Part shown: positions 26,375 through 35,651 of the stretch, piece by piece
Position numbering within the stretch: position 1 is the first letter of the stretch
How the letters are laid out: every line of letters starts with the position of its first letter
NCBI RefSeq assembly: GCF_900457465.1
Contig: NZ_UAUU01000011.1
Location: 1,178,001 to 1,242,000, forward strand
Direction: 5' to 3'
Origin: Sphingobacterium multivorum
GTDB lineage: Bacteria > Bacteroidota > Bacteroidia > Sphingobacteriales > Sphingobacteriaceae
DNA length: 64,000 bases
Notes under the pieces: generated by a model
Databases searched by the model: none
The model's input: only the letters and a program-made list of their open reading frames with translations
What the model was told of the DNA's origin: nothing
Translations under genes and position numbers: made by a program

Positions 26375-27167
26375 AGCGTTTGATCTTGAGCTTTGATTTT
26401 AGACGTTCTGCATTGAGCTGATAGAGTTCATCGTAGAGATTCAATTGCAGGGTGCCCGGGCCAGCTGCTGTTTGGGCAGCGAGTTCTCCTGCTAAGCTCA
26501 AAATGGATACACCGGCAACAGCTGCTTCAAAATATTGGTCTGTAACACCTAGAAATGCACCAATAAGCGCAGTAGCACTACAGCCAAGTCCGGTGACTTG
26601 CGTCATTAAAGGATGACCATTATAGACCTCAACACGGTGTTGTTCGGAGAGGATATAATCGATTGCTCCAGAAATGCAGATAATGGAGCCAGTCTGTTCC
26701 TGCAATAATTTGCCAAACCGGAGTGCATCTTTGCTATCTGTCGTACTGTCGACGCCTTTTGTGTTCGGTTGGTTGAAATTGTACAGCGTCATGATTTCTG
26801 ATGCATTTCCACGAATAACGGTTGGTTTGAGATCCAGTAGATTGGATAATAAATCATTGCGGAATGCTGATATCCCAGCACCAACAGGATCAAGTACCCA
26901 TGGCCGTCCGATGGTATTGGCATGTTCGGTAGCAACCAGCATAGCTTCGGCTGTATCTTCACTCAAGGTGCCGATATTAATGACCAGCGCTTGCGCAATA
27001 TCGACAACTTCGCGCACTTCCAACGGGCTGTGTACCATCACAGGGGAGGCGCCTATAGCTAAAAGTGCATTGGCCGTATTGTTCATCACGACCAGGTTGG
27101 TGATGTTGTGGATAAGAGGTTTTTCAAGCCTCAGCTGCTCTAATAGTTTGATAATTGAATCTTCCAT
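26364..27167 (-). CDS. thiM: Hydroxyethylthiazole kinase ThiM
   Basis: Phosphorylates salvaged thiazole alcohol. 267 residues with 'PLIHNITNLVVMNNTANALLAIGASPVM', 'LDPVGAG', 'RGNASE' and the active-site 'TGLGCSATALIGAF'. With thiD, thiE and tenA, and without thiC, thiG or thiS here, this operon is for salvage rather than de novo synthesis. It is the first gene after the TPP riboswitch. Confidence 0.95.
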   Translation of the reverse strand: MEDSIIKLLEQLRLEKPLIHNITNLVVMNNTANALLAIGASPVMVHSPLEVREVVDIAQALVINIGTLSEDTAEAMLVATEHANTIGRPWVLDPVGAGISAFRNDLLSNLLDLKPTVIRGNASEIMTLYNFNQPNTKGVDSTTDSKDALRFGKLLQEQTGSIICISGAIDYILSEQHRVEVYNGHPLMTQVTGLGCSATALIGAFLGVTDQYFEAAVAGVSILSLAGELAAQTAAGPGTLQLNLYDELYQLNAERLKSKLKIKRYAH

Positions 27168-27262
27168 TCTTTTTGCTTATCGTAAGATGTTTCCGTGCGG
27201 CTTTGACGGGAAGAAGAGAGATAGCCTGTGCAGTATAGAGGTTTGCTGTACAGTTGATGTTT

Positions 27263-27338
27263 GCTTTTCCCTACGTCGGTATAAACCGAATCAGGTTCAA
27301 AGGGACTATCTCAATTCTATACAGAATACCCCCAAAGC
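27263..27338 (-). ncRNA. TPP riboswitch (THI box)
   Basis: On the minus strand the leader of thiM has the TPP aptamer: P1 arms GCTTT/AAAGC (27334-27338 with 27263-27267), TTGAGA (CTGAGA-type core, near 27308-27313), ACCTGATTCGG, and ACCGACGTAGGGA. It lies 96 bp ahead of thiM. Thiamine pyrophosphate binding should switch off the salvage operon; no clear terminator is visible before the ATG, so control at translation start is the better guess. Confidence 0.92.
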
Positions 27339-27426
27339 CATATCAAACTTAAACAAAAAAGTGGACTTTTTATATAAAAAAACGCAGAGCTGTTAGCTGA
27401 CCAGGCTAGATGAATACATTGCTGTA

Positions 27427-28269
27427 TTAAGATCCTGATTTTTGTTCAGTACGCATTTCGATATATTTTTCGGGAGTGTAGGTGACACGCGCAAAATTTT
27501 TGGTCAAAAGTTCTTTTTCTATAGTCTTCCCACCCTGAAATTTAAAAAACTTCTCGCGCCAGATCTCGTTTTTCCGAAAGAATTGATTGTCTATTTTCAG
27601 AAATTGATGTTCTTTTTCAAAGACATGGTATGCAAAATCCAGTTCTTGGTCTATTCGCAATTCGCCCTCTAAGCATTTCTCCGTAAACCATAGATTTATT
27701 TGGAAAGTGTATGGTGTATGGTTGGTGAATTGATAATCACGATAGTTATAAAACACCGTAGCACCACTGCCGAATGGTAATACACGGCCATCGTCTGGAA
27801 AAGGGTCAAAAGAATGATGATAACGTTCATTGACGGTAAGCGGACTATGGATTACAAGCCAATGAATGAGGTTGGATATTTGACAGATTCCGCCGCCAAT
27901 ACCCGCTCTCGCTTCACCGAAGGATAATTCCATGCCCGGCAAGTAGCCTTTTTTTGCGGTTGGCAGTCCAACGAGTTTACAGAAAGAAAAGGTTTCCGTC
28001 GGTCTGATGAGAATGCCGTTAATCTCCGCTGCAGCAATTTTCAGATTGGTAACTTTATTGATCTGCAATTGCATATTATTTTCGCCCAGTTTCTTCAATA
28101 ATACAGACTGGTGTTTTTTGATACGGAAGGGAAGTTTTTCAGCTGATTTAACTTTGCTGTATTTTTTGTCGTCAAATAGCCAGACGGCTTTTCGCTGCAT
28201 TCTTCTTACCCATACTGCAAAAAAATAGAGTATGGGGTGCTGTTGACTGATCAGTTTTCTTTTTTTCAA
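27427..28269 (-). CDS. VanW family protein
   Basis: 280 residues. The VanW domain is clear: 'GILIRPTETFSFCKLVG', 'KGYLPGMEL', 'GIGGGICQISNLIHWLVIHSPL', 'ERYHHSFDPFPDDGRVLPFGSGATVFYNYRD' (split). VanW accompanies vancomycin resistance genes in some bacteria, but its activity is unknown and no van genes are here. No signal peptide. Confidence 0.9.
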   Translation of the reverse strand: MKKRKLISQQHPILYFFAVWVRRMQRKAVWLFDDKKYSKVKSAEKLPFRIKKHQSVLLKKLGENNMQLQINKVTNLKIAAAEINGILIRPTETFSFCKLVGLPTAKKGYLPGMELSFGEARAGIGGGICQISNLIHWLVIHSPLTVNERYHHSFDPFPDDGRVLPFGSGATVFYNYRDYQFTNHTPYTFQINLWFTEKCLEGELRIDQELDFAYHVFEKEHQFLKIDNQFFRKNEIWREKFFKFQGGKTIEKELLTKNFARVTYTPEKYIEMRTEQKSGS

Positions 28270-28371
28270 TACGATGTTTATTTATCGCTATCAAAATTAA
28301 TGCAGAAATCTATCTTTTGCCGCTTTTTTTGATTTTGCCCTGTGTTTTTACTGTATAGGGGCGCTCTATGT

Positions 28372-29622
28372 CTATAGCTGTTTTCTTGTTTGTATGTATT
28401 TGCCCGTGAGCTTCCCATGCCCGTTATAGTTCAGGTTTTCATACGTACAGTTTCCCAAATCTTTTACAATTGATTTTTGTTGCAATACCCCCTTGAAGTA
28501 GAATTCATCAACTGTTTCGTTGGCCCGGTAGGATCGCTTGATTTCCGCTGTGAGTTGGTCATTTTGATCGAAGGTTTGGCGTAGTATATAATCACTTGTT
28601 TTCGGATCGCTATACGCATAACGGACCCGACTTTCCCTTTGATCATTTCTGCCCGACAGCTCTTCACTCATGCGATTCTGTTTGTCATAACTGTAAATGG
28701 TCCAATCTATCCGTTGGTATAAAAAATGAATGGATTCACTTTTTACAACCTGGAGTTTGCTGTTCAAGTGGTCTATTGTCGCTGTTTGTAATGTTGGATC
28801 GTAGGAAACAATGGCGTTTGGGAGATAACGGTAAATGGTGCTGTTGCTCCATTTGCTGTTTTGAAGGTACTGTATGGAGTCGATAAGTCCGAACTGATTA
28901 TAGCATCTTTTGCTGAAATAATTATTTCCGCCGGAAAGATTGTTGGATGTGAGCTCTTTGCCTTCTTCATATACAGTCGTCACAATTGCTCCAGTTTCCA
29001 CCTCATTTTCATCGGAAAACTGCTGCATGACATACGTGCCGTCACATTGATTTTTACGCTGACTGTAGTAAAGAGGGAGAGCTGTATTGGCGATAATAGC
29101 CGCTGCATATTGCCTGGATGGAATAAATTGCACTTGTGCAATGGAGTCAAAGAAATGTTGGGCATTATATTGTGACGAAGGATTCTTCGACGCAACTTGT
29201 GTGTTGTTGCTTAATATGGATTTGGCTGCTGTCAGATAGGTATTACTATCGTATATGATCTTGGGTTTGCCTAAGCCATCAAACAAGATCATGGCATGAC
29301 GTTGTTTCAATGACAATACATCGATGGTCCATTGTTGATTTTTAACGCTAAATGTAAGTTTTTTTGCATCGGTTTTTGTGACCAGTAACTTTGTTGTGCT
29401 AAAAGGTACTTGCTTGAAAATCGCAGCAGCATTTTTTTCGTGTAAACGCATGATAAAATCAGTTGATTTATCGGACTCATTGGTTACAAACAGAACTGCC
29501 TGTGTAGGGCTAGCTATTGTTAACGATTTTACTGTTTGCGATGCTGCAATGGGACTATAAAACAGCAATATCAACAACTGAATGATAATCGGATAAATGT
29601 GCAGTTTCGCGTTATAATTCAT
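28372..29622 (-). CDS. Exported hypothetical protein with antitoxin-like/YD-type repeats
   Basis: 416 residues. A signal peptide or anchor covers 9-28 (IYPIIIQLLILLFYSPIAAS). The C-terminal half has repeated short units of the kind '...YDKQNRMSEELSG', 'FDQNDQLTAEIKRSY', 'YNGHGKLTGKYIQ', reminiscent of YD or toxin-antitoxin 'MORN-like' hairpins that form extended beta sheets. I do not recognise the N-terminal half. No functional neighbour. Confidence 0.7.
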   Translation of the reverse strand: MNYNAKLHIYPIIIQLLILLFYSPIAASQTVKSLTIASPTQAVLFVTNESDKSTDFIMRLHEKNAAAIFKQVPFSTTKLLVTKTDAKKLTFSVKNQQWTIDVLSLKQRHAMILFDGLGKPKIIYDSNTYLTAAKSILSNNTQVASKNPSSQYNAQHFFDSIAQVQFIPSRQYAAAIIANTALPLYYSQRKNQCDGTYVMQQFSDENEVETGAIVTTVYEEGKELTSNNLSGGNNYFSKRCYNQFGLIDSIQYLQNSKWSNSTIYRYLPNAIVSYDPTLQTATIDHLNSKLQVVKSESIHFLYQRIDWTIYSYDKQNRMSEELSGRNDQRESRVRYAYSDPKTSDYILRQTFDQNDQLTAEIKRSYRANETVDEFYFKGVLQQKSIVKDLGNCTYENLNYNGHGKLTGKYIQTRKQL

Positions 29623-29655
29623 TTGGGTCGATATTGCTGTTGTTGACTTTGCTAT

Positions 29656-30399
29656 TTAATTTAATACTTCTTTCAAAAATAATAAGGTGTGCTCCCAGGC
29701 ACGTTTGGCCATCACGGGATTATATTCCGCTGACTCGGGATTCGTAAACGTATGTCCAGAATTTGCGTAGGTAATTATTTGCCAGTCTGCTTTTCCTTCA
29801 TTTAATTCCTTGACCAACCCATCGTAATCTTCTTTTGATACACTCTTATCGGCTGCAGGGTGCTCAATGAGTACTTTTGTTTTAATGGAACCATTGGGTC
29901 TATCGGCAGCTTTGGATAGGCCTCCGTGGATACTGATCACGGCATTGACGGGGAAGCTGGCTCTCGCCGCTTCTAATGCTCCTGAACCTCCAAAGCAATA
30001 GCCAATGATCGCAATTTTTGTCGGATCTGCGCCTTCTTTTTTCAGTTGTTCTAATGCGAGCTTGATGCGATGCTGATAAGCTTTATAGTCCGTCTTGTAG
30101 TGGCCTGCAATTTTCGAAGCTGCGGTGTTGTCCGCAGGAATATTTCCCTCACCGTAGATGTCGGCAATGAACGCGATGTAACCTTCTTTTTCAAGAAGCA
30201 ATGCCGCTTGTTTCGCTTCGTTGTCAATTCCCTTCCACGCAGGAAGAATTAAGACAGCAGGGCCTTTTTTTGCCCTATTGGCGGTTACCATGCCGTTGAG
30301 TTTTTGTTCACCATCCTGGTAAGAAACCTGTTTTAATTGTTGGGCCTGCGTAGTCATCGTGACCATAGTCAGCATCAATAGTGTCATAACTGTTTTCAT
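29656..30399 (-). CDS. Dienelactone hydrolase family protein, exported
   Basis: Alpha/beta hydrolase of 247 residues from Met 30399, with a signal peptide (MTLLMLTMVTMTTQAQQ). The nucleophile is Cys in 'IGYCFGGSGALEAA', and the catalytic His lies in 'ANSGHTFTNPES'. Unlike classical dienelactone hydrolase it is secreted to the periplasm, so its substrate is unknown. The frame is open to 30423 but that start would precede the signal peptide. Confidence 0.9.
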   Translation of the reverse strand: MKTVMTLLMLTMVTMTTQAQQLKQVSYQDGEQKLNGMVTANRAKKGPAVLILPAWKGIDNEAKQAALLLEKEGYIAFIADIYGEGNIPADNTAASKIAGHYKTDYKAYQHRIKLALEQLKKEGADPTKIAIIGYCFGGSGALEAARASFPVNAVISIHGGLSKAADRPNGSIKTKVLIEHPAADKSVSKEDYDGLVKELNEGKADWQIITYANSGHTFTNPESAEYNPVMAKRAWEHTLLFLKEVLN

Positions 30400-30517
30400 C
30401 TGTAAATAATTTGTTCCGCTCATTATTTTGTGTGATCAGAAATGAACCTAATTTGGAGTCCATCTCAACTAAATATAATTTTCAATGTACATTTTTTCCG
30501 CTGTCGTCAACCTGAAG

Positions 30518-31363
30518 TTACGACTTTATAGATTCAATAATACCAATAACATCGAGTTGTCCGAGACCTTGGTCGTGTGCTTTCCCGTAGGTATCGAGTA
30601 ATGTCTTGAGGAGGGGATATTCGGCACCGGCTTGTTGCGCCAGTCGAATATCTTTCAGCATAAGATCTAGCGCGAAAGCAGGACTGTAGTTTTCTTCCAC
30701 CAGTAAAGGCGTTTTGACTTTTGTTGCGCCACTGCCACTGGCACTATCATTGATGATTTCGAGCATATCACTCCGTTGAATTCCCAGTTTATCTGAAAAT
30801 AAGATCGTCTCTGCGAGACCTTGATAGATCGTTGAAAGAAAATAGTTGATCGCAAGTTTGGCGGCAATTCCCTGGCCATTTTCGCCAACATGTTTGATCG
30901 ACTTGCCCATCTGCTCGAGGTATGGCCGGGCGCGATGAAGATCCTCCTGTTCACCACCGACCATAATAATCAGGGTGCCCTCTGCTGCGGGCTTGGTACT
31001 GCCGGCCACAGGTGCATCTATAAATGCGGCTCCTTTTTCTTTGAGTTTGGATGCGATAGACAGGGTGAGTTCACGGGATATGGTACTCATATCGACAAAT
31101 AATTTGCCCTTGATATCTCCTTGAAGGATTTTTTCATATACTTCACTGACAGCTTCATCATTGGTGAGCATGGAGAATACAATATCAGCATGTTCGACCA
31201 ATTCGGCTATACCTTCTCTGATCATTGATTGTTCTTCAAAGCCCGCTGCTTTTGCACGGTTTCTATTATAAACAGAAAGGGGGAATCCTGCTTTTTCCAG
31301 GTTTTTAGCCATGGGGTGCCCCATGTTTCCTAATCCTATAAATCCTAATTTTTCTATCTTCAT
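30518..31363 (-). CDS. NAD(P)-dependent beta-hydroxyacid dehydrogenase
   Basis: 281 residues, 3-hydroxyisobutyrate/tartronate-semialdehyde reductase family. N-terminal Rossmann signature 'FIGLGNMGHPMAKNLEKAG', substrate motif 'DAPVAGSTKPAAEGTLIIMVGG', and catalytic Lys in 'GIAAKLAINYFL'. Substrate not predictable. Single gene upstream of the dienelactone hydrolase. Confidence 0.92.
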   Translation of the reverse strand: MKIEKLGFIGLGNMGHPMAKNLEKAGFPLSVYNRNRAKAAGFEEQSMIREGIAELVEHADIVFSMLTNDEAVSEVYEKILQGDIKGKLFVDMSTISRELTLSIASKLKEKGAAFIDAPVAGSTKPAAEGTLIIMVGGEQEDLHRARPYLEQMGKSIKHVGENGQGIAAKLAINYFLSTIYQGLAETILFSDKLGIQRSDMLEIINDSASGSGATKVKTPLLVEENYSPAFALDLMLKDIRLAQQAGAEYPLLKTLLDTYGKAHDQGLGQLDVIGIIESIKS

Positions 31364-31421
31364 CTAAAATTACATTAATAGCTCTTGAAATTTACGTCTA
31401 TTAAAGATACAAATGTTTTGG

Positions 31422-32051
31422 TCATTCCACTAATACCCTGATTTCGTTACGAAGGAGCACTATTTTATCTTCCTGTTCCAGTTTTTTTAAAATTCGGGAG
31501 ACAACTACCCGGGATGTGTTTAGGTCAGAAGCAATATCCTGATGCGTAAGGGTAAGTATTCGGTCGTTGTTCAGCTTTACTTTGGCTTTCAGATATTGGA
31601 TGATTCGTTCTTCCATATTGGAAAAAGCTAGACTATCAATAGCTTGTAACATTTCGTCCATACGGCTTGAATAGCTTGATATGATGAAATTTCGCCAAGA
31701 GGGGTATTTTCCCATCCAAAGGTTGACAAGCTCATTTGGAATCATGGCAACCGTTGTTGTTTTTTCTGCGAGGGCACGAATTTCACTTTTTTTATTTCCG
31801 AGACAACAGGCTATTGACATCGTACAGGTTTGACCTTTTTCCAAATAGTAGAGCAGCAGTTCGCCTTTGTCTTCATCTTCCCGGACAATTTTTATTGCTC
31901 CATCTAGGAGAAGGGGCATCGACTTGATGTATTGATTGGTATCAATGATGAGATCCCCCTCATGAAACGTTTTGATGTGTGCGTTTTTGGCTATTGCAGT
32001 AATTAACTCTGGCTCAAGAATGCCTGTATAAGCTTGTTGGATTGACAACAT
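31422..32051 (-). CDS. Crp/Fnr family transcriptional regulator
   Basis: 209 residues. N-terminal cyclic-nucleotide-binding-like beta roll, a cysteine-rich stretch 'CTMSIACCLG' often seen in the Bacteroidota members, and a C-terminal winged helix with recognition helix 'TSRVVVSRILKKLE'. Effector unknown. It is divergent from the TonB receptor 32504-35116 across a 450-bp gap with a tandem repeat, so it may regulate it. Confidence 0.92.
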   Translation of the reverse strand: MLSIQQAYTGILEPELITAIAKNAHIKTFHEGDLIIDTNQYIKSMPLLLDGAIKIVREDEDKGELLLYYLEKGQTCTMSIACCLGNKKSEIRALAEKTTTVAMIPNELVNLWMGKYPSWRNFIISSYSSRMDEMLQAIDSLAFSNMEERIIQYLKAKVKLNNDRILTLTHQDIASDLNTSRVVVSRILKKLEQEDKIVLLRNEIRVLVE

Positions 32052-32105
32052 ACGGTATTATTTTAGTTAAAGTTAATTATTTACGGGCTTATTTTATCCC
32101 CTGGG

Positions 32106-32167
32106 GGTGGAAAAGAATGTTGGTGGAAAAGAATGTTGGTGGAAAAGAATGTTGGTGGAAATAATGT
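32106..32167. repeat. 16-bp tandem repeat, 3.9 copies
   Basis: GGTGGAAAAGAATGTT is repeated three times perfectly (32106-32153) plus a 14-base diverged partial copy. It sits 55 bp from the start of the Crp/Fnr gene and upstream of the TonB receptor. Copy number probably varies by slippage. The rest of the 32168-32460 gap is AT rich with no gene. Confidence 0.9.
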
Positions 32168-32465
32168 GTAGAAAGACCGGTTTTTTTGTGCTGTGTTTGG
32201 CGTATCCAGCAGCTAACATATAAAATCGTGAAATTCATAAATTTTGATTTATTCAAAACAGACAAAATGTTATTCTGATTATTTTTAGTGTTTTTTTAAG
32301 AATGTGATGAATGTGTTGTATTTATTTTATTTAATCTGTTTTTTTATTGCCTCTTTGTTTTAGAAGTAGCTGTTTTTCTGTAGAAGCTTAAAACTGATTT
32401 GTTTTGTATAGCGCTAGGGTCTGATAATCCTATTGTTAAAATTAGTTAAAAAGACAATCAATTCC

Positions 32466-32473
32466 TAATTTTG
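32466..32473 (+). promoter_or_regulatory. -7 promoter box of the TonB receptor
   Basis: TAATTTTG matches TAnnTTTG and lies 31 bp ahead of the ATG at 32504. No TTTG at the ideal distance. Confidence 0.5.
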
Positions 32474-32503
32474 CGCCACAAAAACAAAACAATCACATCT
32501 AAC

Positions 32504-35116
32504 ATGAAAAAGTCTTTACTTTTTTTTGCCCTCGTTTTTGCTAGTTATAGTGCCGTTCATGGTCAAACAGCAAATACTAGTTCGGTTTCAGGAGTTGTCA
32601 AAGAAGCTACTGGACAAACGGTTAAAGGAGCAACCATTAAAATTACCCACATCCCAAGTGGACAAGTTGTAAGTGGCTCAGCCGATGCCCAAGGAAAATT
32701 TCAAATTTCAAATCTTCAAGAAGGAGGCCCCTACAAAGTAGAGGTAACTTACATTGGCGAAACGCCTGTTGTTTTCGAAAACATCATGCTGAAATCGGGG
32801 GAATCGTTGAATATCAATCCAATTTTTACGGCTGGATCTTCAACAAATTTGGATGAGGTTGTTGTTGTTGGTCATGGTGTTATTGATATTGCTGCGGGAA
32901 GAAAGACGCCGATTGCCGTTTCGACGATCCGTAAACAGGATTTAGAGGAAAGGGTAGGCGCACAGGATATTACTTCAGCACTAGCTAATACCCCGTCGGT
33001 TTATATCACTGGTCAGGCAAAAGGTTTTGGTGAGTCTTCTATGACAACACGTGGTTTTGATCAGTCCAATACCGCATTTTTGTTGAACGGTCAGCCGATC
33101 AATGGTATGGACAATGGAAGTGTATATTGGTCAAATTGGTCGGGACTTACAGATATTGCTTCTTTAGTGCAGATTCAACGTGGTTTGGGATCATCTAAAT
33201 TAGCGATTTCATCTGTCGGCGGTACCGTAAATTACGTGACACAATCTACCGCAATGAAAGAAGGTGGTTTTGTCCGCACTACTGTTGGTAACGATATGTT
33301 TATGAAGGCAACAGTAGGTTACAATACCGGTCTGATGAAAAACGGTTTTGCTGTTTCGGCTATGTTTACGCAATGGTCAGGTAACGGTTATATGGATCAT
33401 ACGGAAGGTGCTGGACAAAGTTATTTCTTGTCCGTTGGATACAAAGCAAATGAAAAGCACAACCTGAACTTCATGGTAACCGGTGCACCACAGTGGCACA
33501 ACCAAGGATATACCTCAAAATTGTCTAACTATCTTGCTAATGGCAGACGTTACAACGACAATTATAAGGATGCAAATGGCGTGATGATGAATGCGCAAAA
33601 GAACTTTTATCATAAGCCGGTAGCCAACTTGAACTGGGATTGGACCATCGATGATAAATCATCTTTGTCAACTGTCGTTTATGCGTCGTTAGCTGCTGGG
33701 GGCGGTCAATCGTTAAGAAGTGATAAATACAACAAAGGCAAATATTTGGCTGCTGATGTGAACAATCATCAGTGGTTTGGTATAGTTTCCAATTATAACC
33801 GTAAGCTTTCAGAGTCCCTGAATTTTAATGTGGGTTTTGATGTGAGAGATTATAAGGGTACACATTATCGTAAATTGACAGATCCACTAGGAAATACAAA
33901 TGGTGTTGTATTGGGCGGTAATGTTAATTTCCCTAATAAGCCATTGGTTACCAATACATACTCAACAAATCCTTGGAAAGCTTTCTCAAGCAAACCTGAT
34001 TCGCGTGAAGATCGTTTAGCTTGGGATTACAATCAATACATCCGTTATGGCGGTCTGTTCGGTCAATTGGAATATGCGAAAAATGGCTTTACAGCGTTTT
34101 TCCAAGGATCGGTTTCCGAACAACAAAACAAACGTTCTGATTATTTTCAATACACACCAGGTAATGAGGATTCTAAAGACGTGAACAACTTTGGCTACAA
34201 TACGAAGGGTGGTGTAAGTTATACATTGGGACATCATAGTGTTTTTGGTAATGCGGGGTACTATTCCCGTCAGCCTTATCAAAACAATATTTTCATGAAT
34301 TTTGCAAATGATATTAATGAAAATGCTGAAAATGAAAAAATCCTTGGTTTAGAGGCTGGTTATAAATTTGCTTCTCGATTCTTGGATGTGAATGTGAATG
34401 TTTACCGCACAACTTGGGAAAACCGTGTTACGGGTAGTTCGAGTTTAGCGACGGCAGATGATGTGAAAAAATACAACCCAACAAATGATCCTGGTATTTT
34501 GGTCGAAGGTGCCTATTTATATACAACAAATTACGGTGTAAAACAGGTGCATAGAGGGGTAGAAGTTGATTTTGAGGCCCGCCCAATCGAAAAATTAAGC
34601 CTAACAGGGTTTTTATCGATAGGTGACTGGAAATACGATGGCGCAGTAAACTCTGTTATACGTAACGATAACCGCGTCGAATTGGGACGTTCTCAGGTTA
34701 ACTTAACCGGTGAACATGTTGGTAACGCAGCGCAAACTTCTTATGGATTTGGTGCTAAATATAAAGTGTTTAAGGGTTTGTCTGTTGACGCAAACTACAG
34801 ATATTATGAGCGTTTGTATGCATCGAATTATCGTAGAGAAGTAATAGATGGCCAAACTTATGGACGTTATATGAAATTACCGTCTTTTAATCTTTTGGAT
34901 GCCGGTCTTTCTTACAATGTCAAAGTAAGTGACAAGAACAGCATGAGTTTCCGTGTTAACATGAACAATGTGTTGAATAAGTTCTATATTTCGGAAGCTA
35001 CTTCGAGTAACTTGGTGACAGATGTGAACAATACTTGGAATGGTATTGATACTTCCAATTTTGTTTTGATCGGACAGGGTAGAACTTGGAATGCATCTGT
35101 GAAATTTACATTCTAA
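32504..35116 (+). CDS. TonB-dependent receptor
   Basis: Outer-membrane active transporter, 870 residues from Met 32504. Signal peptide ends 'SAVHGQ'; then a carboxypeptidase-like regulatory domain ('SGVVKEATGQTVKGATIKI'), a plug ('DEVVVVGHGVID', 'STIRKQDLEERVG', 'MTTRGF', 'QIQRGLGSSKLAISSVGGTVN'), and a 22-strand barrel ending 'TWNASVKFTF'. The plug's 'RGLGSSKLAISSVGGTVNYVTQ' differs from classical siderophore receptors, and the substrate is unknown. Terminator at 35137-35169. Confidence 0.9.
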   Translation: MKKSLLFFALVFASYSAVHGQTANTSSVSGVVKEATGQTVKGATIKITHIPSGQVVSGSADAQGKFQISNLQEGGPYKVEVTYIGETPVVFENIMLKSGESLNINPIFTAGSSTNLDEVVVVGHGVIDIAAGRKTPIAVSTIRKQDLEERVGAQDITSALANTPSVYITGQAKGFGESSMTTRGFDQSNTAFLLNGQPINGMDNGSVYWSNWSGLTDIASLVQIQRGLGSSKLAISSVGGTVNYVTQSTAMKEGGFVRTTVGNDMFMKATVGYNTGLMKNGFAVSAMFTQWSGNGYMDHTEGAGQSYFLSVGYKANEKHNLNFMVTGAPQWHNQGYTSKLSNYLANGRRYNDNYKDANGVMMNAQKNFYHKPVANLNWDWTIDDKSSLSTVVYASLAAGGGQSLRSDKYNKGKYLAADVNNHQWFGIVSNYNRKLSESLNFNVGFDVRDYKGTHYRKLTDPLGNTNGVVLGGNVNFPNKPLVTNTYSTNPWKAFSSKPDSREDRLAWDYNQYIRYGGLFGQLEYAKNGFTAFFQGSVSEQQNKRSDYFQYTPGNEDSKDVNNFGYNTKGGVSYTLGHHSVFGNAGYYSRQPYQNNIFMNFANDINENAENEKILGLEAGYKFASRFLDVNVNVYRTTWENRVTGSSSLATADDVKKYNPTNDPGILVEGAYLYTTNYGVKQVHRGVEVDFEARPIEKLSLTGFLSIGDWKYDGAVNSVIRNDNRVELGRSQVNLTGEHVGNAAQTSYGFGAKYKVFKGLSVDANYRYYERLYASNYRREVIDGQTYGRYMKLPSFNLLDAGLSYNVKVSDKNSMSFRVNMNNVLNKFYISEATSSNLVTDVNNTWNGIDTSNFVLIGQGRTWNASVKFTF

Positions 35117-35136
35117 TAAGATTTACGTCGAATACA

Positions 35137-35169
35137 AAAGGTCCACAATTATTTTGTGGGCCTTTTTTT
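35137..35169 (+). terminator. Terminator after the TonB receptor
   Basis: A-rich left flank, 9-bp stem GGTCCACAA/TTGTGGGCC with one G-T pair, and seven T. Confidence 0.8.
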
Positions 35170-35218
35170 GTTTTTTAATAAAAACTTAATAATTTTAGGT
35201 GATCTAATTGTCAACCTG

Positions 35219-35602
35219 ATGTTGCATAAATTAATTTGTCTGGAAAATTTACAGATCGGTACTGTCCATTTTTCTGCTTTTGTTGTTAATTTGGATGGTG
35301 GAAATACAGGATTTGCTTTATTTATTAACCAAGAAAATGACCCAATCTTTATTTTTCGAAAAGAAAAGAAAAATGAGGTATCTTTCCATGTAAATGAAGA
35401 GCAATTCTTTTGGATTGTAAAAAACAGCCAGTTTACACCAGGAGAACGTCAAGACTTTTTTGCTGAATTTGTTGAATTCCTGCGTTTGATGGAAGAGAAG
35501 GTTTCCAATTATGTTTTCAAAAAGGAAAAATTAATCAAATTTACAAATTCGAGGGATATTGTCCGCTATAAATACTTATACCTGACAGGTGAAATTAGTT
35601 GA
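35219..35602 (+). CDS. Hypothetical protein
   Basis: 127 residues from ATG 35219. An upstream GTG at 35156 lies inside the terminator hairpin and is unlikely. The protein is soluble, rich in Phe, Lys and Glu, with no signal or membrane segments and no motif I know. It is followed 49 bp later by the TPR gene in the same direction. Confidence 0.55.
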   Translation: MLHKLICLENLQIGTVHFSAFVVNLDGGNTGFALFINQENDPIFIFRKEKKNEVSFHVNEEQFFWIVKNSQFTPGERQDFFAEFVEFLRLMEEKVSNYVFKKEKLIKFTNSRDIVRYKYLYLTGEIS

Positions 35603-35651
35603 TAAGAATACCCGATTATAATACCTGATCTCCCGTTAGATTTCTTTTGTA

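Noticed and set aside
32106..32167. CRISPR array
   Set aside because: The 16-bp repeats are contiguous without spacers, and no cas genes are present.
35156..35218. Longer N terminus of the 127-residue hypothetical protein
   Set aside because: The GTG start is inside the terminator of the TonB receptor.
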